A stretch of DNA of 30,855 nucleotides, from the NCBI GenBank assembly GCA_002312935.1, contig DCAT01000153.1, positions 1-30,855 of the forward strand, in the 5' to 3' direction. How positions within the stretch are numbered: the first letter of the stretch is position 1; each line of letters opens with the position of its first letter. Below, piece by piece: positions 1 through 9,237 of the stretch. The stretch comes from Oceanospirillaceae bacterium UBA1126 (GTDB taxonomy: Bacteria > Pseudomonadota > Gammaproteobacteria > Pseudomonadales > Balneatricaceae). The notes under the pieces are model-generated. The model had not been told where the DNA came from. It saw only the letters and a list, made by a program, of their open reading frames with translations, and searched no databases. The translations under genes and the position numbers were made by a program.

Positions 1-2411
1 AATTCAAAGAAATCGCACAGTATGCTAAGTAATTGTATTTGAGTGTAAGGCTTATATAAACAATGGTCTGCGCCAGCGCGGTTAGCTTGCTGTAACACAT
101 TTTCCCCTGTATCAGCGGTATGCATAATAATGGGGCAATGTTCAACCTTGTTATTAGTTTCAAACTTTCTTATGTTTTGGATTGCTTCAATGCCATTGAC
201 TGCCCCCATGTGCAAGTCCATCAATACAACATCAATACCCCCTTGTTTAAATGCTTCTAAGGCTTGTTGGCTATTTTTAGCAGCAATTAACGTAATTCCT
301 GAGGATGACAAAAACGCGTTCACTACTTGCTGATTGATCTCAGAATCGTCGACCACTAAAATACACTTATCAGACAGGTCTATGGCCTTAATAGCGTGAG
401 CTTTAACAGCTTCATTTTTATGGCGCCAGATAATCGGTTTCAGTCGTAGGCAAAGGTTAAATTGGGTACCTTCTCCTAGCTCAGATTTAACCTGTAGGGT
501 GCCACCCATAATTAGGCTTAGTTGTTTAGAGATGGCAAGCCCAAGGCCCGTGCCGGATTGGCCATAGTTTTTAATACCTGAAACTTGATTGTACGCATTG
601 AAAATATGCTCAATTTGATCTTCTGAGATGCCATAACCGGTGTCACTAACTCTAAAGATGAGGTCTTCTTCTAATGGGCCTTGTAATATGATCAGTTCAA
701 CCTGGCCTGAATCAGTAAACTTGATGGCGTTACCCAAAAGATTAATGAGAACTTGCCGAAGTTTGATGAAATCACCTTGGCGTCCCAAAGACAGACCATC
801 AGCCACCTGAAGATTTAGTAATATACCTTTATCGTCGGTCATATTAAGAAAAATGTCCTCTAACTCTCCGATTAGGTCTAGTAGATTAAAATTAATGGCC
901 TGAACTTCTAATTCTGCATGATGGTTTATTTTAGAGTGGTCAAGCACGTTGTTAATCAGGCTTGAGAGTTGATGACCGGCTGTTTTCAGCGTTTTTAAAT
1001 ACCGAGTAGATATTACTTTTTCTTGTTGCTGACTGATAACCTCTATCATGCCAAGAATGCCATTGAGTGGAGTACGCATCTCGTGGTTAACGTTGGCAAA
1101 AAAGTCACTGCGGGCTTCGTTAGCTTGCTCAGCTGCCTGTTTTGCTTGGTTAAGTTCTTCAGTGCGCTGTATCACGGTTTTTTCTAACTTATTTTTAGCG
1201 TCCTGAGTTTGGCTTAACAAGTTAGTGTTAGCTGTGTTTAGGTCGACTACTCGTCTAAACAAAGCGACAGAAAATATTATCATTTCTGCTAAGGCTCCAA
1301 TAATACCTCCATGCTCAGTTACTGTGTTTGCAGGAACGACGCCGGAGCTCACTAGCTGAGTAAGAATAATGCCGCTGAGAAATAGTGAGATACCGATTGC
1401 CAAAAGATTTGCGCTGCGGTGCCCTACTAGAGCGGCATAAATCAAAATAACTAAAAAGAATGCTGATATAGGTATAAAGGCAACTATAGTGTATGAGAAG
1501 TAATTTCCATCAACTATAGTTAATGTGGCAATAACGACTGCTAACCATCGACAGACCTTTAATATCAGGTTTATCCAAGGCATGCGATGCTTGGCTTGAA
1601 GCACCTCTCCTATAAACAAAGAAATGAAAATGATCATGCTGTGATAGGTTAAAAACAATATGTTTCGATCCATCATCTGCCAATCAAAATACAGGTCAAA
1701 AGAGTTGACCACAAAGGTCGCTGAGATAAAGCTTAAAATATAGGCAGTGTAGTAGATGTAAACACGATCTTTAAAGGACCAGTACATCAACATATTGATT
1801 AACGAAATTATAAGTGCAGCACCGATAAATACTTTTACTATCGTTAAATGTACCGAATTTAAACTGGTGCTTTTTTTTGCCTCACTTAAATTAATATCTA
1901 GCATCAGTAGTTTTATTTTACTATGAACTTCAAGGTAATAAGTTTGGCTTTCTTGAGCATCTAGGGAGAGGTTAAATACTGGATTCAGGTTGTCAACCTG
2001 ACGTCTTTTTAATGCAATATCTGTCCCATTAAGGTGGCTAATCCACTGGCCTTCTCGCATATAATGAAGGTTCACTTTGTGTGGGTATGCTTGCCTTATA
2101 TACAGGCTCGGGGTAAGTGGGTGATCAGTGATGTTAGTGAGGGTGACAGCGAACCAATGACCGGCATCTATTAAAGGGATATTGAAATTCCCTATGATGA
2201 GCTCTCCATCAATTAATTTAGTTTTAGCTTCAATGGGCGTTGATGTTTTGCTGATGTCCATCCAATGCAAGCTAGGTAAGCTGGACGCCTTTATATCATC
2301 ACTCAAGTTAAAATTGGGTATAGAACTGGCACTGGACGCAGCACTAATCAATATAAATAAAATAAAGATGAGCCGCTGCCAAAGTGGTGTATTTATGTTG
2401 AAAAAATCCAT
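1..2411 (-). CDS. Hybrid sensor histidine kinase with 7TMR-DISM sensor (3' end missing)
   Basis: Read by translating the reverse strand from the ATG at 2411; the frame stays open for 803 codons to the window edge. An N-terminal signal-like segment (about 14-30) precedes an extracytoplasmic region typical of 7TMR-DISMED2. Several hydrophobic helices follow (about 190-390), then a short coiled coil and a HisKA domain with the phospho-acceptor in NHEMRTPLNG (His443). The HATPase part shows INLLGNAIKF and GTGLGLAIS. A receiver domain starts near VVDDSE, with phospho-acceptor Asp732 in LMDLHMG and the conserved Lys787. The window ends at the close of the receiver, so a C-terminal Hpt or output domain cannot be excluded. 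The family senses carbohydrates or other external ligands; the ligand here is unknown. No strong ribosome site precedes the ATG. It is divergent from msrQ. Confidence 0.9.
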   Translation of the reverse strand, partial: MDFFNINTPLWQRLIFILFILISAASSASSIPNFNLSDDIKASSLPSLHWMDISKTSTPIEAKTKLIDGELIIGNFNIPLIDAGHWFAVTLTNITDHPLTPSLYIRQAYPHKVNLHYMREGQWISHLNGTDIALKRRQVDNLNPVFNLSLDAQESQTYYLEVHSKIKLLMLDINLSEAKKSTSLNSVHLTIVKVFIGAALIISLINMLMYWSFKDRVYIYYTAYILSFISATFVVNSFDLYFDWQMMDRNILFLTYHSMIIFISLFIGEVLQAKHRMPWINLILKVCRWLAVVIATLTIVDGNYFSYTIVAFIPISAFFLVILIYAALVGHRSANLLAIGISLFLSGIILTQLVSSGVVPANTVTEHGGIIGALAEMIIFSVALFRRVVDLNTANTNLLSQTQDAKNKLEKTVIQRTEELNQAKQAAEQANEARSDFFANVNHEMRTPLNGILGMIEVISQQQEKVISTRYLKTLKTAGHQLSSLINNVLDHSKINHHAELEVQAINFNLLDLIGELEDIFLNMTDDKGILLNLQVADGLSLGRQGDFIKLRQVLINLLGNAIKFTDSGQVELIILQGPLEEDLIFRVSDTGYGISEDQIEHIFNAYNQVSGIKNYGQSGTGLGLAISKQLSLIMGGTLQVKSELGEGTQFNLCLRLKPIIWRHKNEAVKAHAIKAIDLSDKCILVVDDSEINQQVVNAFLSSSGITLIAAKNSQQALEAFKQGGIDVVLMDLHMGAVNGIEAIQNIRKFETNNKVEHCPIIMHTADTGENVLQQANRAGADHCLYKPYTQIQLLSILCDFFE

Positions 2412-2530
2412 GGTGTTGTGGCATTTACCAAGTGTTCAATAAGGCTAAATTATCCTTATCAACATGCCTTTGGTCAAGTATGGATCAAAGGCGCTTTGCG
2501 TTGCTCAAGGTTCTGGGTGAATTTATTACG

Positions 2531-2557
2531 TTGGCAGTGATTTTCATCTGCTATACT
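2531..2557 (+). promoter_or_regulatory. Candidate extended -10 promoter for msrQP
   Basis: TTGGCA at 2531-2536 and TATACT at 2552-2557, the latter preceded by TG one base upstream (2549-2550), which fits an extended -10 element. The spacer is only 15 bp, so the -35 may be unimportant. It lies about 70 bp ahead of the msrQ start in the 216-bp divergent gap 2412-2627, where I see nothing else distinct. Confidence 0.35.
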
Positions 2558-2627
2558 TTCTAGCGATCATTGTTGGTGCTAACCGCTGGTTAATGCCTGC
2601 ATTTTTTGTAAATAATGGACTAAACAA

Positions 2628-3227
2628 GTGAATAAGGGGTCGTTTGTGGGATTACCCAGAATATCAATAACAACACGTAAGCACCTGCTAAATATTGGGC
2701 TGTGCCTAGTGTTAATCTGGGGTATGTTTGATGCTATCAAAGGCCCAGATTTAGTCTCAGACCTACGGGATTTTACGGGCCGATATGGGGCTTATTTATT
2801 GCTCATCAGCCTACTGTTTACGCCTTTAAGCCAGCGCTTTAATTGGGTTAAGCGTAATCTGTCGATGCGACGGAATATTGGTGTGTGGGGCTTTATTTAT
2901 GCCACTATGCATTTGCTCATTTGGATTACTCTTGAATTCTATTATGATTGGCAGCTGATGCTAGATGAAATTGCTGGTAACTTATTTATTTTATTAGGTA
3001 TTTTAGCCTTTATTTTACTTACTCCTTTAGCCATTACATCTAACCATCGTGCCGTTAAGTACTTTGGTTACCGTAAATGGCAACTGCTTCATACACTCAC
3101 CTATGTGGCTGTTGCTGCCGTCATCGTCCATCACTTTATGGCACAAAAAACGGCCATGTTTGAGCCTCTATTTATGGGCTCAATACTCGTTTTACTACTT
3201 TTTTGGAGATACCGTCATGCCCGTTAA
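2628..3227 (+). CDS. msrQ: MsrQ, heme-binding membrane subunit of the MsrPQ methionine sulfoxide reductase
   Basis: A 199-residue integral membrane protein of the MsrQ (YedZ) family, which passes electrons from the inner membrane to periplasmic MsrP. Visible family features are the DFTGR motif near residue 50, FTPL, a stretch resembling RRNIGVWGFIYATMHL with a heme-ligand candidate His, and a second His cluster in WQLLHTLTYVAV and VHHFM. About six membrane segments are expected and seen. The start is GTG at 2628; a second in-frame GTG at 2646 is possible. The 3' end overlaps the msrP start by 11 bp, so the two are probably translationally coupled. In E. coli the order is msrP then msrQ; here it is reversed. 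Confidence 0.9.
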   Translation: MNKGSFVGLPRISITTRKHLLNIGLCLVLIWGMFDAIKGPDLVSDLRDFTGRYGAYLLLISLLFTPLSQRFNWVKRNLSMRRNIGVWGFIYATMHLLIWITLEFYYDWQLMLDEIAGNLFILLGILAFILLTPLAITSNHRAVKYFGYRKWQLLHTLTYVAVAAVIVHHFMAQKTAMFEPLFMGSILVLLLFWRYRHAR

Positions 3228-4161
3228 GTCGTCTGAAATAACGCCAGAAAAAGTATTTAAAAGGCGACGCACTTTAATTGCTGCAGGTCTAGGGGTATTA
3301 GCTGTGCCGTTACTAGACAGAGGCTATGGCCTACTTCAACAAAAGCCAGATGAGGTAAATGAACCCTTTGCGCCAGTGTCTGCTCAGCTAGGACGTCAGA
3401 GCCAACCATTAACACCTACGCCCTATGAAACCGTCACGGGTTATAACAACTACTACGAATTTGGCTATAGCAAAGATGACCCTGCAAAAGCAGCTAAAAC
3501 TCTGATGACCTCACCTTGGAGTGTGGAGATTGGTGGTGAGGGTGCAAATAAACCAGGGTTTTATGATATTGAAGAGATTAAAGGTGAGCATGCCATAGAG
3601 AACCACGTGTATCGTTTTCGCTGTGTAGAGGCTTGGTCTATGGTGATTCCGTGGAACGGTATCAAGTTGTCCGACATTATTAACGCTGCGCAGCCTAACA
3701 GTAAAGCTAAGTTTGTGCGCTTTACAACACTCAATGATGCCCAACAAATGCCTAATGCCGATTGGGCGGGCGGGCCTTATGTTGAAGGCCTAACGATAGA
3801 GGAGGCTATGAACCCGTTAACATTATTAGCCACGGGTATTTATGACCAGCCTTTAGAACAGCAAAATGGCGCACCGATTCGCTTGGTGGTGCCTTGGAAA
3901 TACGGTTTTAAATACGCTAAATCTATTGTTAAAATTGAATTAGTGGAGCAAATGCCTCAGAACACCTGGTGGTTACAAAACAAGCGTGAGTATGGCTTTT
4001 ATGCCAACGTTAATCCACGGTTCGATCATCCACGGTGGACTCAAGCCACCGAGCGGGTTATTGGTGAATTAGGTCGTAAACCCACGCTGCTATATAACGG
4101 CTATGCAGACGAAGTAGGGCATATGTACCCAGATTTAGACAACCGTTTGTACTTTTACTAA
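3217..4161 (+). CDS. msrP: MsrP, periplasmic molybdopterin methionine sulfoxide reductase catalytic subunit
   Basis: The chosen start is the ATG at 3217, preceded by GGAG (3205-3208) and overlapping msrQ; it gives 314 residues, near the family's usual length. An upstream in-frame start would lie deep inside msrQ and is unlikely. The N-terminus carries a Tat-type signal (KRRRTLIAAG followed by a hydrophobic run), as expected for a molybdopterin protein exported folded. Cys136 in YRFRCVEAW is the expected Mo-thiolate ligand. Family hallmarks such as VEIGGE, MVIPWNG, GGPYVEGL and PWKYGFKYAKSI are present. The enzyme repairs oxidised methionines in periplasmic proteins, using electrons from MsrQ. 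The stop lies only 5 bp from the convergent prepilin peptidase gene. Confidence 0.93.
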   Translation: MPVKSSEITPEKVFKRRRTLIAAGLGVLAVPLLDRGYGLLQQKPDEVNEPFAPVSAQLGRQSQPLTPTPYETVTGYNNYYEFGYSKDDPAKAAKTLMTSPWSVEIGGEGANKPGFYDIEEIKGEHAIENHVYRFRCVEAWSMVIPWNGIKLSDIINAAQPNSKAKFVRFTTLNDAQQMPNADWAGGPYVEGLTIEEAMNPLTLLATGIYDQPLEQQNGAPIRLVVPWKYGFKYAKSIVKIELVEQMPQNTWWLQNKREYGFYANVNPRFDHPRWTQATERVIGELGRKPTLLYNGYADEVGHMYPDLDNRLYFY

Positions 4162-4166
4162 GCCAG

Positions 4167-5045
4167 TTATAAAGACCCAAAAATACGCCATAGTTGCTCA
4201 CCCCAGAGTAGGTAAACTAACCCACCCATTGATAAAAATGGCCCAAAGGGCATCTGAGGGTCGGTTGGTGATGTTCTGATGCGCAGGGCTAACCCTACGA
4301 TCATGCCCGCCACGGCAGCAACCAAAACGATAATGGGTAACGCTTGCCATCCAAGCCAAGCGCCCAGTGCTGCGAGTAACTTAAAATCTCCGTAGCCCAT
4401 GCCATGCTTACCAGTAGCTAAACGGAAGCCCCAATACACTAGCCACAAAGACACATAACCCGCTACGGCACCCCAAAATGCATCTTCTAAGTGGGTGACT
4501 AAACCAAATGCATTAACGGCTAAGCCGAGCCACAATAAAGGCAGGGTAAGCTGGTCTGGTAATAACTTATGGTCCAAGTCAATAAAGCTTAAGGCCACCA
4601 GCATATACATCAATAGTAACGTCATTACAGTGGCTATGCTTGGCCCTAACAGCCAAGCAATCATCAGGCCTAAGCTTGCGGTTAGTAGCTCAATTAGTGG
4701 GTATCGTTGGCTAATACTGGTTTTACAAAAAGCACACTTACCACGTAAAAATAAATATGAAATGACAGGAATGTTGTGCCAGGCTTTTAATGGCGTTTGG
4801 CACTGAGGACAATGAGACGCTGGCCACGCAATAGAGGCCAGTGCAGGGCTTGACACCTGCTGAGTACTTAAAGGTAGTTCCAGCAATACACGACAGTCTT
4901 GCTGCCATTCTTGTTGCATTGCTATAGGCAGTCTATGGATCACTAGGTTTAGAAAGCTGCCGACTAATAGGCTAAGCAAGGCTGCGCTAACTAACCAAAA
5001 TTGAGGGTATTGTTGTAAAACATCAATTAATGGGTAATTAGTCAT
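4167..5045 (-). CDS. pilD: Prepilin peptidase / N-methyltransferase (PilD-type, A24 family)
   Basis: 292 residues, the normal length for bifunctional type IV prepilin peptidases. After an N-terminal membrane helix there is a cytoplasmic domain with two CxxC pairs (CPQC and CAFC), which bind zinc in this family and accompany the methyltransferase function. About six further helices carry the two catalytic aspartates of the A24 family: one in FIDLDHKLLPD, one in GYGDFKLLAALG. The enzyme cleaves the leader of type IV pilins or type II secretion pseudopilins and methylates the new N-terminus. Its start lies 2 bp after the upstream hydrolase stop, so the two are probably cotranscribed. No pilin, pilB or pilC gene is adjacent, whereas pilD often sits with pilBC. 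Confidence 0.92.
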   Translation of the reverse strand: MTNYPLIDVLQQYPQFWLVSAALLSLLVGSFLNLVIHRLPIAMQQEWQQDCRVLLELPLSTQQVSSPALASIAWPASHCPQCQTPLKAWHNIPVISYLFLRGKCAFCKTSISQRYPLIELLTASLGLMIAWLLGPSIATVMTLLLMYMLVALSFIDLDHKLLPDQLTLPLLWLGLAVNAFGLVTHLEDAFWGAVAGYVSLWLVYWGFRLATGKHGMGYGDFKLLAALGAWLGWQALPIIVLVAAVAGMIVGLALRIRTSPTDPQMPFGPFLSMGGLVYLLWGEQLWRIFGSL

Positions 5046-5047
5046 TA

Positions 5048-6166
5048 TTAAGGGTCCTTTAAATGTAGGTTAAAAAAGCTCACAATTTTATCTTCTAAAT
5101 CTGTGGCTAATTCGTTAGCGGGTATAGTACCTGCAAGCCCTGTTATTTGCATCAGGGGTGAAAAAAGTGGCGTATCTGAAAAATCAAAATGTGTTGTACC
5201 TGGCATAAGAATAGAGCTGTGTTGTGGGCTGTTGTTAAGTAGCTTTTCAAGTTTCTGGTAATTTACAGGGTTAGGCCAAGATGCTTGGCCAATGTAAAGT
5301 AGTGGGGTACTAACACCTTGATCAATTATTTTTTCAGGCACAGGTATAAGCCATCCATCTAAAACGATAGTGGCGTCTATGCGAGGGTCTTGGCTGGCAA
5401 CAATGATGCTAGTTGCCCCCCCATATGAGTGACCCAATAAGCCAATATGATCTAGATTTACGGCATCCCATATTGGGTCATTAGCTATGGTTTTTTCAGT
5501 TATTGTATCAATTATAAAGGTGATATCAGCCACGCGGGTATTTAATTGAGGGGTACGTAAAGCCCAGAACTGTTCTGTCGTCAGCGCGCCTTCATACCCC
5601 GACCGAAAGTTAGCGCTGGTGCCGTCGTTGAAAAGGGTAAGACTGGCATCATAAGTATGGTCTGCTGAAACGACGATGTAGCCCCTGCTGGCTAGGGCTT
5701 CAAACTGAGCTGTGTTCTGAAAGCGCATACCTCGAAGGCCATGCGAGAACACCACTAACGGGGTATGTTTAACCTGTGGGTGCAAAGGCGCGTTAAGTAT
5801 AGAGTGGGTGTTTATATCTTTGAGGTGATTAAATAAAAACTGTGGTAGACCTAACACTTTACTAAGGGCAGGTAACCATTCATCGGGTCTAGCTAGGTAG
5901 GCCTGTGGCGCGGCGTTTGAGGCTTCTGTTGGGTACCACGCTTGCACCACCATGCGGCGCTTATCCCCTTGTATTTTGGTAAACCACTCGTCTCTACTTT
6001 GGTCTGTCCATTCGAAAATTTGGGTGCCTACTGAGTATTCACCTGTGGGTTTGGGAAGGTCTTTTAGAGGGATTAAAATAGGCATAATATACCGATGACC
6101 AAAAATAAGCGTAATGCTAACAATAACCATGAAAATTAGGCTATATACGCTAATTTTTTTCAACAT
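5048..6166 (-). CDS. Membrane-anchored alpha/beta hydrolase, PAF-acetylhydrolase-like
   Basis: 372 residues with an N-terminal signal or anchor helix (about 7-27), so the catalytic domain is probably periplasmic or lipoprotein-like. The core resembles the PAF-acetylhydrolase group: VGTQ and RRMVVQAWYP near the start of the domain, FSHGLRG (oxyanion region), the nucleophile elbow GHSYGG with Ser247, then DPRIDATIVLDGW, which typically contains the acid, and a late His in GTTHFDFSD. The substrate cannot be read from sequence; short-chain or oxidised phospholipids and other esters are possible. It is the first gene of a two-gene unit with pilD. Upstream, 6167-6339 shows no clear signal. Confidence 0.8.
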   Translation of the reverse strand: MLKKISVYSLIFMVIVSITLIFGHRYIMPILIPLKDLPKPTGEYSVGTQIFEWTDQSRDEWFTKIQGDKRRMVVQAWYPTEASNAAPQAYLARPDEWLPALSKVLGLPQFLFNHLKDINTHSILNAPLHPQVKHTPLVVFSHGLRGMRFQNTAQFEALASRGYIVVSADHTYDASLTLFNDGTSANFRSGYEGALTTEQFWALRTPQLNTRVADITFIIDTITEKTIANDPIWDAVNLDHIGLLGHSYGGATSIIVASQDPRIDATIVLDGWLIPVPEKIIDQGVSTPLLYIGQASWPNPVNYQKLEKLLNNSPQHSSILMPGTTHFDFSDTPLFSPLMQITGLAGTIPANELATDLEDKIVSFFNLHLKDP

Positions 6167-6339
6167 TAAGTAGCCGCCAGACGATGATAAAAAACTAAAT
6201 AATAACAGAAATTACGTTATCTTAAATTGGCCTTGGGTTACGGTAACATTCGGGTTAAATAGGTATTCGTTACGCGGTTGTTCAGGTGCTCTTTTTAAGC
6301 ATTGCCTCAAGCCCCTTTTATTAGTGTAGGCGCTTATTT

Positions 6340-8019
6340 TCAAAAGGGTGTTAGGGGTTCAATTTGAGGCAGTATTAGCGCTTCATTGACCTCCAGCAAT
6401 AGAGGAGATGTGATATTAGACTTTTGTTTTAGCAATTTAGCGAGTGCCGTAAATGAGCTTAGTTTTGCAAAGCCTATGTTATAAGCTTTTGCCAGAGCAT
6501 CTATTTTTGGTGGTGTAGGGCTCACGCCAATAGGAGTGATCCCCACAGCCAACATGGACGATTCTATTTCACCGTACCCTTGATTGTTCCACACAATAAA
6601 TATGATAGGTAACTCAAGCGCTTTGGCAGTGGCTAATTCAGCTAAACAAAACTGCAAGCCTCCATCGCCGGTTAAGGCAACCACGGGGTGATTGTTGTAT
6701 TGCAGTCGACGACCTAAGGCGGCGCCTATGGCCGCAGGTACCGCATAGCCCAGGGTGCCAAATCCTGTAGCAGAATTGAACCAAGTTTTTGGTGCAGGGG
6801 CTTCAAAATAACAATTACCACCATAAATTGGCTGGGTTGAATCGCCCACAATAATGGTTTCAGGGAGGGCGCTGGTAATGGTGCTTAGAAAGGTGTGGTG
6901 TTGTTTATAAGCCCTGGAAAGCTCTGTAAAGGCGCCTTGTCTGGTGGTGCGTGCACGGGCTTCACCCAAACTAGCAGAGAGTCCTTTGTGATCTAATAAG
7001 GGCGTCAGGTGTGTTAATGCTTGCAGCAGGCTACAGTGGATCCCAAGTTGCCCCGGCATATTGGCTGCGCTTGGGTTAATGTCGATGCGAATAAGGTTTT
7101 TTAAAGGTGGGAATTTGCCGTTCACATCCATATCGTAGTCGGTTTGCCCCATCTGTGTCCCTAGGGCGATGACGCAATCAGCGTGTGCTAACAAGCTACG
7201 TGTTGCATTTAAACTGGGGCTAGCCGGCACAGATAAGGGGTGTCCAGCCATAAGCCCACGGCCATTAATGGTGGTGACTACTGGTGCGTTAAGCGTATTA
7301 GCAAGCCTCTGAAGTTGTTGGTTTACATTTACAGCACCGCCACCTGCAAGAATAACGATTTGGCTATGTTGGTTAATAATAGACGCTGCATTGTGTATTT
7401 TCCCTAAAACTTCGGCGCTGTGTTGGTTATCAGCAGGGTTAGGTCGCTTTGCGACGAAGGCCACCTCTTCAGTGGCTAGCTGCCCAATAACGTCTAGAGG
7501 AATTTGCAGGTGCACAGGGCCAAGTGGAGTGCCATTAGTGACACTTAGGGCGGCAAAAACTTGGGCAATCGTCTGTGTGACACTGTCATGAGTATTGAGC
7601 TGAAAGCTAGCGACTGTAAGAGGCCTAATTACGCTTGCCTGCTCTGGCATGGCGTGCAGGCAACCCTGTGATTCTGTGCCAGCAGAATTCACTGTAGAGA
7701 TCACAAGCATAGGAATACTATCCCCAAGAGCTTGGCCCATGGCCGTAGCAATGTTAGTGAGCCCCGGGCCTGTGATTACAAAACATACGCCTGGCTTTGC
7801 GGTAATACGAGCGTAGCCATCCGCCATAAACCCTGCGCCTTGCTCATGGCGGGGGGTAATGTGTTTAATTTTAGAGGTAGCTAAGCCGCGGTATAACTCT
7901 AGGGTATGCACACCGGGTATACCAAATACGGTATCTACACCATAAGCTTCCAATAGTGCTATGAGCTGTTGGCCTTTGGTTAGTGGGGCTATATTACCCA
8001 TTAATGGGCCTGCTGGCAT
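6340..8019 (-). CDS. aruI: 5-Guanidino-2-oxopentanoate (2-ketoarginine) decarboxylase, TPP-dependent, AruI-like
   Basis: A 559-residue thiamine-diphosphate enzyme of the acetolactate-synthase fold; this matches the length I recall for Pseudomonas AruI. The N-terminal PYR domain has the catalytic Glu59 in RHEQGAGFMADGYAR. The central domain binds nucleotide-like groups in relatives. The C-terminal PP domain has the GDGG...NNQGYGE thiamine/Mg motif (Asp452, NN near 479). It would convert 2-ketoarginine to 4-guanidinobutyraldehyde and CO2. The substrate call rests on the gene directly upstream being AruH-like; by fold alone it could be another 2-oxoacid decarboxylase. Two starts are possible: 8019, or 8001, where the aruH stop and ATG form TAATG. 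Either implies translational coupling with aruH. Confidence 0.82.
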   Translation of the reverse strand: MPAGPLMGNIAPLTKGQQLIALLEAYGVDTVFGIPGVHTLELYRGLATSKIKHITPRHEQGAGFMADGYARITAKPGVCFVITGPGLTNIATAMGQALGDSIPMLVISTVNSAGTESQGCLHAMPEQASVIRPLTVASFQLNTHDSVTQTIAQVFAALSVTNGTPLGPVHLQIPLDVIGQLATEEVAFVAKRPNPADNQHSAEVLGKIHNAASIINQHSQIVILAGGGAVNVNQQLQRLANTLNAPVVTTINGRGLMAGHPLSVPASPSLNATRSLLAHADCVIALGTQMGQTDYDMDVNGKFPPLKNLIRIDINPSAANMPGQLGIHCSLLQALTHLTPLLDHKGLSASLGEARARTTRQGAFTELSRAYKQHHTFLSTITSALPETIIVGDSTQPIYGGNCYFEAPAPKTWFNSATGFGTLGYAVPAAIGAALGRRLQYNNHPVVALTGDGGLQFCLAELATAKALELPIIFIVWNNQGYGEIESSMLAVGITPIGVSPTPPKIDALAKAYNIGFAKLSSFTALAKLLKQKSNITSPLLLEVNEALILPQIEPLTPF

Positions 8020-9194
8020 TGGGTAATAAAACTGCGAATACGCTTACAAGCTTCCAACAATAAGGCGTCATCCACAGTAAAAGAAATACGTATCCAACCG
8101 TATGACGCTTTGCCAAAAGCCCCCGCATCAAGAACTGCCACCCCGGTAGAGTTATAGAGAGCGTTAGCAAATTCTAGGCCATTGATACTCAAGGCGCGGA
8201 CATCCATCATAATAAACATGCCAGCGCTAGGCTTAAGAATAGGGGCGGCTTTAATGTTGCTGAGTGCGTCAAAGACGATGTCTCTGCGCTGTTTAAAGGT
8301 TGCCCTAATGAGTTCGCTTTGGGCGTGTGACTGCTGCAGTGCGACATAGGCAGCCGCTTGGGTAAACCCCGGTAAACCGTATAACATACATAAGCCTAAG
8401 TTAGAAAAGTGTTCTATCAGTGCCACCGGCCCAATAGCCCAGCCTACGCGCCAGCCGGTCATGGCATAGGTTTTTGACAGGCTGTTTAAAGTCACTGTGC
8501 GTTCAAACATGCCCGGCCGCTGGGCGATACTGATGTGCTCACCTTCAAATATGAGTTGACCATAGACTTCATCGGCCATAACCCAAAGATCATGTTTTAT
8601 GGCAAGGTCACAGATGGCGTCAATTTCATTGTCAGACATCATCACCCCTGTAGGGTTGTTGGGGTTGGTGATGAGTATAGCTTTGGTTTTGGCGGTAATA
8701 GCCGCTTGTGCAGCATTGGCATCAAAGCGAAAACCATTATCCGCAGACATGGGTACGGCAACTAAGGTTGCGCCAGATGCACACAAGGTGGCTTCGTAGG
8801 TGACATACATTGGGTCTAGGGCCAGTACTTCATCACCTGGATCTAATAAGCATAAACTGGCAGCAAATAATGCATTTTGGGCGCCAGCAAACAGCATAAC
8901 ATTGTCTGCGCTTAGCTGCTGGCCTTGGTCTGTCATTTGAGCTGATTGAAACTGTTCGGCGATGACCTGCCTAACCTCAGGGCGTCCATTGACTGATTGG
9001 TAATGGGTGTCACCCCCTTGAAGGGCCTCGATAGCCGCCTGGGTGATAACCTTAGGGGTAGCGAAGTCAGGATCTCCTACACTTAATACAATGACATCTT
9101 CGCCTGCTGCCGCAGCATCTGTGGCTATTTCATGAAGGTCCCACGCGGCGGCACCTTCGCCATTAATGCGGCTAGTTAGTTGAGAGAATTGCAT
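8001..9194 (-). CDS. aruH: Arginine:pyruvate transaminase, AruH-like, PLP-dependent
   Basis: A class I/II aminotransferase of 397 residues from the ATG at 9194. Its N-terminus (MQFSQLTSRINGEGAAAWD) lines up closely with the start I recall for P. aeruginosa AruH (INGEGAAAWD against IAGDGAAAWD). Visible features are SVGDPDFATP, NNPTGVMMSD, ADEVYGQL and the PLP lysine Lys241 in SLSKTYAMTGWRVGW, plus the substrate-carboxylate Arg in WIRISF. It would move the alpha-amino group of L-arginine to pyruvate, giving 2-ketoarginine and alanine. The upstream frame extension to 9257 reads through the operator region and is not credible. It is the first gene of an aruHI operon divergent from a TetR regulator. 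Confidence 0.85.
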   Translation of the reverse strand: MQFSQLTSRINGEGAAAWDLHEIATDAAAAGEDVIVLSVGDPDFATPKVITQAAIEALQGGDTHYQSVNGRPEVRQVIAEQFQSAQMTDQGQQLSADNVMLFAGAQNALFAASLCLLDPGDEVLALDPMYVTYEATLCASGATLVAVPMSADNGFRFDANAAQAAITAKTKAILITNPNNPTGVMMSDNEIDAICDLAIKHDLWVMADEVYGQLIFEGEHISIAQRPGMFERTVTLNSLSKTYAMTGWRVGWAIGPVALIEHFSNLGLCMLYGLPGFTQAAAYVALQQSHAQSELIRATFKQRRDIVFDALSNIKAAPILKPSAGMFIMMDVRALSINGLEFANALYNSTGVAVLDAGAFGKASYGWIRISFTVDDALLLEACKRIRSFITQCQQAH

Positions 9195-9219
9195 GATGAC
9201 CTTTATAATTAACAGCGTT

Positions 9220-9237
9220 ATTGAACGATCGTACAAT
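9220..9237. promoter_or_regulatory. Operator-like dyad O1 between aruH and the TetR gene
   Basis: ATTGAACGATCGTACAAT is an 18-bp dyad around CGATCG with one mismatched pair of positions between its half-sites. It overlaps the expected transcription start of aruH. Nearly the same sequence recurs at 9959-9976 ahead of the guanidine hydrolase gene. The neighbouring TetR-family protein is the obvious candidate ligand (inference). Confidence 0.65.

Noticed and set aside
130..333. Short plus-strand frames in the first 2.4 kb
   Set aside because: They are antisense to the long open minus-strand kinase frame, which carries full HisKA, HATPase and receiver motifs.
6340..8019. Acetolactate synthase for branched-chain amino-acid synthesis
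   Set aside because: Fold is shared, but there is no small regulatory subunit gene and the overlapping upstream gene is AruH-like, which favours 2-ketoarginine decarboxylase.
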